A stretch of DNA of 11,942 nt from Treponema sp. (GTDB lineage Bacteria; Spirochaetota; Spirochaetia; Treponematales; Breznakiellaceae), in NCBI GenBank assembly GCA_031275515.1, contig JAISOQ010000266.1, forward strand, positions 1-11,942, in the 5' to 3' direction. Below the pieces are notes generated by a model. That model did not search any database and was not told where the DNA came from. It worked only from the letters and a program-made list of their open reading frames with translations. This document shows positions 1-5,535 of the stretch, in pieces. A program made the position numbers and the translations under genes. Numbering within the stretch: the first letter of the stretch is position 1; each line of letters starts with the position of its first letter.

Positions 1-1568
1 ACCGGCCCTACCAAGATACGGTAAAGAGGCTTCTCCGGGCTTCCTTCCGCCTGTACCGCCAGAGGATAGGCGGCGCCCAGGCGGGACAGCTCGGCTTGTA
101 CCAGATCCGCCCGGCTATAAGCCCTTAACTGGAGGTAATACATTCCCTTTTCAAGGGAGCTGATCAGGGGAGCGGAAAACTGAACGGCCCTGGCCTGTGA
201 AACCGGTTTTTCAAAACCGGATTTCGCCGGGTCATTCTTGACCGTTTCCGGCTGGGGCGCCCGGACCGGCTCTTCCCTCTTTGGCTGGGAGGGAGCCTGG
301 GCTATTTCGGGGATGATGTATTCCTCAGGGACTCGTACTATATCCTCCCTTTTGACGGCGGATGAAGCAGGAGGACTGATGGGGGCAATCTCCGCCTCCG
401 GGGGCAGACTGGCATAGGGCTCCGGAGGCCGCAGATCAGCAGGTTCCAATACTATGGATTTCCGTTCCGTCGGCGCGGTTCCCGATGCCGCCTCTCCGCT
501 CAATTCCGGTCTCCGTTCAGTGATGATGGCGCTGTCCTGCCGGGCCGCAGCCGGGGGCCTGTAGGCCGGCTCAAGGAGAGAAGGCGGCGGCGTCTCCGGC
601 TGTTCAGCTGCGAGGGGATCGGGGGCAGGTTCCACGGGAAGGGACGGACTTGGTTCGATCGGCTCCCCGGCCAGAAGCGGCTCAGGGGCGGCAGGACCAG
701 GCTCCACAGGAGGGGGCGGACTTGGTTCGATCGGTTCCCCGGCCAGAAGCGGCTCAGGGACGGCGGAACCGGGGCCGGGCTCCACGGGAGAGGGCGGACT
801 TGGCTCCACAGCCAGAGGCGGTTCAGGCTCCACGGGAGGAGGCGGGCTTGGTTCGCTTGGTTCCCCGGTCAGAAGCGGCTCAGGGGCGGCGGAACCGGGG
901 GCAGACTCCACAGGGCGGGACGACGGGTTTGCCGGGAGCGGGGATTGTTCCCAGGGCCACAGGGCATTTTGAGAGGGATCTAAATTACCCGGCGGGATGA
1001 GGGGATCGGCTATAGGCCGGTTAGGGCTGACCGAAGGAGGAGGAGTCACCGTCCATTCTTTTAAAGAAGGAGGAGGATTCGGCGGAGACATACTCCCGGA
1101 CTCGCTGCCGCCGGCCCCGGATGGGATGATAACCTGCCGGGAACTTTGCTGCGGGTTTTGAGGGACCGGTCCGGAAGAAACGCCGGCTATGGCAGCCCGG
1201 GGATCGTCCCCGCTGGCGGCCCCTTCGGTAAACCGGGAAAAAGCAATAGGCTCCGACGGCATAGCCATACGGATACGGCTTATGGATCGGGGCTGTATGC
1301 CGATAGCATCCGCAGCCTCTTTGGATAGAATCGCCAAAAGACCCGGAGAATCAAGTCCTGCGGCTACGATAACCCGGACAGTTTTACTATTTTCAAGATT
1401 GGTAATGTCCACCACCGTATTCCGGGGAAATGATTTGGTTGCCACATAGTAACCGCCTTCAGGCACTTCGCCGCTTATGCTGACCGCCGCCGCTCCCTCC
1501 CAGATCGAAGCGCTGACGCAGAGCATCCCGATAAAAACCGCCGTTACCGCAAGACATAATTTCTTCAT
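1..1568 (-). CDS. Secreted RlpA-like double-psi barrel / SPOR-domain envelope protein (C-terminus cut by window edge)
   Basis: The frame is open from ATG 1568 to the window edge (522 codons, no stop). An AAGGA Shine-Dalgarno lies just upstream. Residues 1-21 look like a Sec signal peptide (MKK, then a hydrophobic run ending near SAS). There is no good lipobox, although a Cys lies in that region. Residues about 33-95 resemble the RlpA double-psi beta-barrel (VVDITNLENSKTVRVIVAAG, then LLAILSKEAADAIGI). A spacer of roughly 330 residues, very rich in Pro, Glu and Ser, follows. The end is SPOR-like (GMYYLQLRAYSRADLVQAEL, then PLYRILVGP). SPOR domains bind denuded glycan strands at the septum. The inferred role is a periplasmic cell-wall or division-associated protein. 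The acidic residue of the catalytic-type RlpA motif (usually IDLS) is replaced by hydrophobic AILS, so lytic transglycosylase activity is doubtful. It is probably co-transcribed with the exported-protein gene 26 bp upstream. Confidence 0.85.
   Translation of the reverse strand, partial: MKKLCLAVTAVFIGMLCVSASIWEGAAAVSISGEVPEGGYYVATKSFPRNTVVDITNLENSKTVRVIVAAGLDSPGLLAILSKEAADAIGIQPRSISRIRMAMPSEPIAFSRFTEGAASGDDPRAAIAGVSSGPVPQNPQQSSRQVIIPSGAGGSESGSMSPPNPPPSLKEWTVTPPPSVSPNRPIADPLIPPGNLDPSQNALWPWEQSPLPANPSSRPVESAPGSAAPEPLLTGEPSEPSPPPPVEPEPPLAVEPSPPSPVEPGPGSAVPEPLLAGEPIEPSPPPPVEPGPAAPEPLLAGEPIEPSPSLPVEPAPDPLAAEQPETPPPSLLEPAYRPPAAARQDSAIITERRPELSGEAASGTAPTERKSIVLEPADLRPPEPYASLPPEAEIAPISPPASSAVKREDIVRVPEEYIIPEIAQAPSQPKREEPVRAPQPETVKNDPAKSGFEKPVSQARAVQFSAPLISSLEKGMYYLQLRAYSRADLVQAELSRLGAAYPLAVQAEGSPEKPLYRILVGP
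629..912 (-). repeat. Imperfect tandem repeats encoding Pro/Glu-rich spacer
   Basis: Four degenerate copies lie inside the SPOR-protein gene. On the plus strand the marker cggact/cgggct, followed by tgg(t/c)t, recurs at 645, 717, 795 and 843, giving steps of 72, 78 and 48 bp (24, 26 and 16 codons). All steps are multiples of three, so the protein frame is kept. Each unit encodes a variant of PEPLLAGEPIEPSPPPPVEPG; the third copy is shortened. This looks like a spacer that changes length by unequal exchange or slippage. Confidence 0.75.
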
Positions 1569-1594
1569 ATCCTGTTCCTTCTTACTTCCTTAAC

Positions 1595-2101
1595 TTATCT
1601 ATCTCGTAAATGAGAAAGAATAGATATGGCCGCGCTTTTGGCCTGAGCTAATTCATCCCGTACCGGGCCTGAATATACTTGTTCATACACTTTTTGATAT
1701 GGGGTTACTCTGAAAACCCTGAGCAGGATCTGCCGGGGCTTGGTAAGCCTCCCCGAGGCCTCACCGGATGAACGGTAATCCAATAAAACAATGACGAAAA
1801 AATCTACTTCCCCCTGCCGGGCTTCATCAAGATCCCCTTGTAGTTCATCAGGAAAATCATTGAGTATTTCCCGATCCACCCGCAGAGTATGGGCGTTACT
1901 GACAATATGGCCGGCGTTAAAAAAAACATCCATTAAACCATTCTCCCAAAGGCTTGCAGATTCAGGCGCTGCGCCGTTCTGCGCCGGGCCCGTTTCTATC
2001 ATGACAAAAGAAACGGTGTATGCAAAAACCGGCACAGGGACGGCGATTCCGGTGAAAAAACAAAAAAGTACCGGCATAGCCCTGAACTTTCCAGAAACCA
2101 T
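1595..2101 (-). CDS. Small exported protein of unknown function
   Basis: This is a 168-residue protein. Residues 1-27 form a clear Sec signal peptide: basic K5/R7, a hydrophobic stretch PVLFCFFTGIAVPVPV, and cleavage expected after VFA. The mature part (about 141 residues) has alternating hydrophobic strands (VSFVMIETG, DFFVIVLLDYRS, PRQILLRVFRV) and a C-terminal amphipathic helix (DELAQAKSAAISILSHL). This suggests a small alpha/beta periplasmic domain, but I recognise no family. There is only one Cys, inside the signal peptide, and no lipobox. The ATG at 2101 is chosen because GGAGG sits six bases upstream. It is the first gene of a two-gene minus-strand unit with the SPOR protein, so a shared envelope role is possible but is inferred only from position. 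Confidence 0.75.
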   Translation of the reverse strand: MVSGKFRAMPVLFCFFTGIAVPVPVFAYTVSFVMIETGPAQNGAAPESASLWENGLMDVFFNAGHIVSNAHTLRVDREILNDFPDELQGDLDEARQGEVDFFVIVLLDYRSSGEASGRLTKPRQILLRVFRVTPYQKVYEQVYSGPVRDELAQAKSAAISILSHLRDR

Positions 2102-2118
2102 GGAACCCTCCTAGTTCC
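2102..2118 (-). promoter_or_regulatory. Hairpin with Shine-Dalgarno in its loop
   Basis: On the minus strand, GGAAC and GUUCC can pair as a 5-bp stem around the 7-nt loop UAGGAGG, which contains the whole Shine-Dalgarno of the exported-protein gene. The stem ends directly against the AUG. It could modulate initiation, but the stem is short and may be chance. Confidence 0.35.
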
Positions 2119-2126
2119 CTATCGGC

Positions 2127-2154
2127 AAAAAAAAGAAAAGCCTGTAGAGGCTTT
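2127..2154 (-). terminator. Intrinsic-terminator-like hairpin plus U-tract in the divergent leader region
   Basis: The two arms AAAGCCT (2137-2143) and AGGCTTT (2148-2154) form a perfect 7-bp inverted repeat around a 4-nt loop. On the minus strand the stem is followed by a U-rich run (2136 down to 2127, continuous with T at the stem base), the layout of a Rho-independent terminator. It lies upstream of the minus-strand gene pair rather than downstream of a gene, so it would act as a leader attenuator or block antisense transcripts. The stem is only moderately GC-rich. Confidence 0.45.
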
Positions 2155-2185
2155 CTCAAAACTTCAGTTTGGGGACAGGCTCTAT

Positions 2186-2191
2186 AGTATA
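2186..2191 (-). promoter_or_regulatory. Candidate -10 box for the minus-strand gene pair
   Basis: On the minus strand this reads TATACT, five of six matches to the sigma-70 -10 consensus. Upstream at the right distance (about 2209-2214) there is only a poor -35 (CCTTAT/TCCTTA). Initiation would fall near 2179, placing the hairpin at 2154-2137 about 25 nt into the transcript. The same AT-rich stretch, read on the plus strand (TATAGTATAAC, 2183-2193), could serve the divergent NusG-like gene, but no convincing -35 accompanies it. Confidence 0.3.
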
Positions 2192-2224
2192 ACTTGGCTT
2201 TGTATGGTATAAGGAACCCTACGG

Positions 2225-2764
2225 ATGAACTATTACGCGATTCAAGTAAAAACCAGGGGCGAAGAAAAATATATCAGCCTGTATAGAGCCTTATATCCCG
2301 GCAGGCCCCTGGAGATATATTTTCCCAGGCGGCGCCTTAATCTGCGCCGGAAGGGCGTCATGACCCAGGGGACCCCGCCTGTTTTTCCGGGATACATCTT
2401 TGTCGAAGTCGATAACGAAGACAGCATCCTGAAATACCAATGGGAATTCCGCAGGACCGATGGATTCTTCCGCTTTTTGAGGTCCAATCAGAATATTTGT
2501 CCCTTACAGGACAAGGACCTGGAGGTAGTGCTTCACTTTATCAAGAAGGTCGGTCCTGTGGCAGGAAAATCACGGGTTTATTTTGACCAGAATTCCCGTG
2601 TTGTCGTTGCCGACGGTCCCCTCATTGGGCTTGAGGGCAAGATTATAAAGATCGATAGACGGAAAGGGAGGGCGAAGATCAAGCTGGATCTATACGACGA
2701 TTCTTTTTCCATCGATCTGGCCATTGAAGTCATCGAACCGGTAATGCCGGCCAGAATGTCCTAG
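2225..2764 (+). CDS. loaP: Specialised NusG paralogue, LoaP/RfaH-type transcription antitermination factor
   Basis: This is a 179-residue protein. Residues 1-110 match an NGN domain: YYAIQVKTRGEEKY at the start and the conserved PVFPGYIFVEV at 52-62, which in this family contacts RNA polymerase. Residues about 126-172 match a KOW domain (VVVADGPLIGLEGKIIKIDR, then RAKIKLDLYDD). The GPLxGxEGxIxKxDRRKxRAKxxLDLY pattern is that of LoaP-like paralogues rather than housekeeping NusG. LoaP-family proteins promote processive antitermination over long biosynthetic operons, often polysaccharide ones, after recruitment through an RNA hairpin. Start ATG 2225 has AAGGA about nine bases upstream. It heads a plus-strand run with sugar-nucleotide genes 37 bp downstream, the usual setting. 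The LoaP subgroup is less certain than membership of the NusG family. Confidence 0.8.
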   Translation: MNYYAIQVKTRGEEKYISLYRALYPGRPLEIYFPRRRLNLRRKGVMTQGTPPVFPGYIFVEVDNEDSILKYQWEFRRTDGFFRFLRSNQNICPLQDKDLEVVLHFIKKVGPVAGKSRVYFDQNSRVVVADGPLIGLEGKIIKIDRRKGRAKIKLDLYDDSFSIDLAIEVIEPVMPARMS

Positions 2765-2801
2765 CGGTACAGAAGTATGAAGTAATAGCGATGGAAAACC
2801 T

Positions 2802-4304
2802 ATGAGCGCAGAAAAATCAAGGCGTCTTTATATTATCGGAGCCGGTTTCGCCGGCCAGACTCTGGCTGAAGAAATCAAACGAAAAGCCATTTTCGGCGGC
2901 GTTGTGGCCTTTCTGGATGATGATCCGGAAAAAATAGGCCGGAAAATCGAGGGGATTCCCATATTGGGACCCATCCGGGACGTGGCCCGGCTCCTGCACA
3001 TGAATCCCGCCGATGAAGCCGTCATCGCCATTCCCAGCGCCAGCCGGGAGTACCTTACGGAGCTTTACGGCATCCTGCAAAAAGCGGGGTTTGCGCGGAT
3101 CCGCATTTTACCGGGGATTTCCCAGATCATTGAAGGGGACGCCCATCTGATCCAGACCCGTTCCATAGACCCCCAGGACCTCCTGGGCCGTACTCCCGTG
3201 GCGGTCAACCTGAAACAGAGCCTGGCCTATCTGAGGGGCAAACGGGTCCTGGTCACCGGCGCGGGGGGCTCCATAGGCAGCGAGCTCTGCCGGCAGCTCC
3301 TTTCCGGCGGGGCGTTCCGGTTGTACCTCTTTGGTCACGGGGAGAATTCGATCTACCAGATTGACCGGGAACTCCGTCTGCTCCAGGACGAAGGGGTGGG
3401 CGAAAAAGCCACCCTGGTGCCTGTTATCGGGGACCTCAAGGACGGAAACTATGTTGACTACATCCTGGGCAAGCTCAAGGCCGATGTGATCTTCCATGCC
3501 GCGGCTTACAAACACGTCCCCATGATGGAAGAAAATCCCGTGGCGGCCATAGAGAACAACTTTTTTGGCACCTTGAACCTGATCAAAGCCGCCCAAAGGC
3601 AGGGGGTAAAACGTTTTGTGTTTATCACCACCGACAAGGCGGTAGAGCCTGTCTCGGTGTACGGGGTTTCCAAATACCTCTGTGAACGCCTGGTCCTGGA
3701 CGCCGCGGTTCAGAATGGGGAGAATTCCTGCGCCGGTCATTTTATGGTTGTCCGGTTCGGCAATGTCCTGGGGTCCAGAGGGTCCATCATGCCCCTCTTT
3801 CAGAAGCAAATCGAAAAGGGCGGCCCCGTCACGGTCACGGACCCGGAAATGCGGCGCTGGTTCATGACCATCCCGGAAGCCTGTTCCCTGGTACTCAAAG
3901 CCGGCGGCGTGGGGGCCAATGGAAACATCTACCTGCTGGACATGGGAGAGCCCATACGGATCAAGGACATAGCGGAACAGATGATACGCTTTTACGGGTT
4001 CGATCCCGAAAAGGATATACGCATCGAGTACATAGGCCCCCGGCCTGGGGAGCGGATGGACGAATTCCTCTGGTCCGGGAACGAAACGCCTGCTCCTACC
4101 GAGCACAGCCGCATCCTCAAGGTTGAACAGAAGACCCGGGATGCCCTGGACCTGGAAGCCCTGACCGAAGCCCTCAGGCCCATCTGTAATTTTGACGGTG
4201 AAAAACCGGAACAGTACCGGGACAGCGCCTTGCTGCGGGAGCTGCTTCATCAGGCTATCCCGTCCCTTATCATGCCGGCTTCCGGAGGAAATTATGGAAC
4301 CTGA
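2802..4304 (+). CDS. FlaA1/CapD-type NDP-sugar 4,6-dehydratase (soluble, no membrane domain)
   Basis: This is a 500-residue protein with two Rossmann-type domains. The first (about 8-130) has GAGFAG at 13-18, then FLDDDPEKIGRKIEGIPILG, as in the CoA-binding-like domain of the long CapD/WbpM family. The second (about 140-480) is the extended-SDR dehydratase: GAGGSIG at 153-159, AAAYKHVPMMEENP, TTDKAVEP at 276-283 (D278, K279), and Tyr287-x3-Lys291. The family converts UDP-HexNAc to 4-keto-6-deoxy sugars. Long homologues usually carry about four N-terminal transmembrane helices and have Met at the Tyr position. This protein has no hydrophobic helices before the first Rossmann fold and keeps Tyr. 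The aminotransferase that overlaps its 3' end is the expected next step. The exact sugar is not readable from the sequence. The site before ATG 2802 is weak (GGA). Confidence 0.85.
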   Translation: MSAEKSRRLYIIGAGFAGQTLAEEIKRKAIFGGVVAFLDDDPEKIGRKIEGIPILGPIRDVARLLHMNPADEAVIAIPSASREYLTELYGILQKAGFARIRILPGISQIIEGDAHLIQTRSIDPQDLLGRTPVAVNLKQSLAYLRGKRVLVTGAGGSIGSELCRQLLSGGAFRLYLFGHGENSIYQIDRELRLLQDEGVGEKATLVPVIGDLKDGNYVDYILGKLKADVIFHAAAYKHVPMMEENPVAAIENNFFGTLNLIKAAQRQGVKRFVFITTDKAVEPVSVYGVSKYLCERLVLDAAVQNGENSCAGHFMVVRFGNVLGSRGSIMPLFQKQIEKGGPVTVTDPEMRRWFMTIPEACSLVLKAGGVGANGNIYLLDMGEPIRIKDIAEQMIRFYGFDPEKDIRIEYIGPRPGERMDEFLWSGNETPAPTEHSRILKVEQKTRDALDLEALTEALRPICNFDGEKPEQYRDSALLRELLHQAIPSLIMPASGGNYGT

Positions 4305-5532
4305 TATTCCCTTTGCCCTGCCTTTCATGGGCCGGGAAGAAGAAGACGCGGTCCTCCGGGTACTCCGTTCCGGGTGGCTCACCACCGGGCAGGAAGCCCT
4401 TGCCTTTGAAACGGAGTTCGCCGAATTTTTGGAGACCCCGGGCCGCCCTCCCCTTACCGCTCTGGCGGTCAATTCCGCCACCAGCGGCCTCCACCTGGCC
4501 CTGGAAGCCTGCGGCGCCGGGCCCGGAGATGTGGTTCTGGTCCCTTCCTACACCTTTACCTCCACTGCCGAGGTGGTCCGTTACCTGGGGGCGGATGTCG
4601 CCTTCGTGGATACAGGCCCCGGTAGTTTTCAGATAGATCCCCCGGCTCTGGAGCGCACCCTGGAACGCCTGGAACAAGGGCTTCCCGCCTACCCTCCCAG
4701 GAACGGAGCCGGCGAAGGCTTCGGCCCCCGGGGAAAGCCCCGGGCGGTGATCCCTGTCCACTACGGAGGGCTTCCCTGCGATATGGAAAGGATCATGGCA
4801 GCCGCCCGGCGCTATGGCGTCCGGGTCATAGAAGATGCGGCCCATGCCTTTCCTTCCCGGCTTTCCGGAGGCGAATGGGCCGGAACTATCGGGGATATCG
4901 GGGTCTTTTCGTTCTACGCTACTAAGACCCTCACCACCGGCGAAGGGGGTATGGCGGTAAGCCGGGATGCCCGGTTGTGCCGCCGTATCGCGGTTATGCG
5001 TTCCCACGGGATAGATCGGACGGTGTGGAACCGGTATACCGATAAAAAGGCGTCCTGGTATTACGAGGTTGTAGAGCCGGGGTTTAAGTACAATCTGCCG
5101 GACATCCTGGCCGCGGTCGGACGAGTGCAGTTGACCCGGGCCCTGGCCCTCCTCAAAAGACGGGAAGAAATTGCGGCCAGGTATGACGCGGCCTTCCGGA
5201 ATGACCGCCGCCTCCGGCTGCCGCCTTCGGGACCGGGAGACGCCCGGCATCTGTATCCCCTGCGCCTCAGGCCGGAAATCGCGGGTATAAGCCGGGACGC
5301 TTTTATCAGAGCCCTCCAGGACCGGGGGATAGGGGTATCGGTGCATTTTATCCCCCTGCATATTATGCCATACTATAAAAAGCGCTATGCCCTGGAGGCA
5401 AAGGATTTTCCCGAATCCATGAAGAATTTTGAACAGGTAATTTCCCTTCCCATCTGGCCCGGAATGCAGGACGCCCAGGTGGACCGGGTTATAGAAATGA
5501 TAAAACTCATACTCATCGAACCGGGGCGTTAG
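4294..5532 (+). CDS. DegT/DnrJ/EryC1-family PLP-dependent sugar aminotransferase
   Basis: This is a 412-residue protein. ATG 4294 is chosen because GGAGGA lies seven bases upstream and the product then begins as the family does (MEPDIPFALPFMGREEEDAV). An in-frame ATG at 4192 would add 34 residues that merely re-read the 3' end of the dehydratase gene. Motifs seen are NSATSGLHLAL (cofactor phosphate region), VPSYTFTSTAE, VHYGG (156-159), EDAAHAF (Asp181, expected to pair with the PLP ring nitrogen) and FYATKTLTTGEGG with Lys211 as the aldimine lysine. The family transfers an amino group to C3 or C4 of keto-sugar nucleotides. The gene overlaps the dehydratase by 11 bp, so the pair probably makes a 4-amino-4,6-dideoxy-HexNAc nucleotide, comparable to PglF/PglE-type pairs (inference). 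A Gly/Pro-rich insertion at about 124-149 is longer than usual. Neither the acetyltransferase nor the glycosyltransferase of such pathways is in the window. Confidence 0.88.
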   Translation: MEPDIPFALPFMGREEEDAVLRVLRSGWLTTGQEALAFETEFAEFLETPGRPPLTALAVNSATSGLHLALEACGAGPGDVVLVPSYTFTSTAEVVRYLGADVAFVDTGPGSFQIDPPALERTLERLEQGLPAYPPRNGAGEGFGPRGKPRAVIPVHYGGLPCDMERIMAAARRYGVRVIEDAAHAFPSRLSGGEWAGTIGDIGVFSFYATKTLTTGEGGMAVSRDARLCRRIAVMRSHGIDRTVWNRYTDKKASWYYEVVEPGFKYNLPDILAAVGRVQLTRALALLKRREEIAARYDAAFRNDRRLRLPPSGPGDARHLYPLRLRPEIAGISRDAFIRALQDRGIGVSVHFIPLHIMPYYKKRYALEAKDFPESMKNFEQVISLPIWPGMQDAQVDRVIEMIKLILIEPGR

Positions 5533-5535
5533 ACG

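Noticed and set aside
650..1449. Plus-strand open frames (116, 60 and 86 codons) in the left block
   Set aside because: They lie antisense to the SPOR-protein gene, which is open for 522 codons with signal peptide, barrel and SPOR signatures. Their Pro/Arg/Gln-rich content is the shadow of the repeats.
2791..2805. Mini-ORF ATG GAA AAC CTA TGA overlapping the dehydratase start
   Set aside because: Four codons with no clear ribosome-binding site; likely chance, although it could in principle couple translation.
4192..4293. Longer start for the aminotransferase
   Set aside because: The extra 34 residues re-read the dehydratase 3' end in another frame, and the strong GGAGGA site sits before ATG 4294.
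3108..4481. Minus-strand open frame of 457 codons
   Set aside because: It is fully antisense to the dehydratase gene, whose motifs are clear. The translated product shows no recognisable domain; long antisense frames are common in GC-rich DNA.
4270..5361. Minus-strand open frame of 363 codons
   Set aside because: It is antisense to the DegT aminotransferase, which has all its PLP motifs. Its product is Gly/Pro/Arg-rich with no domain signature.
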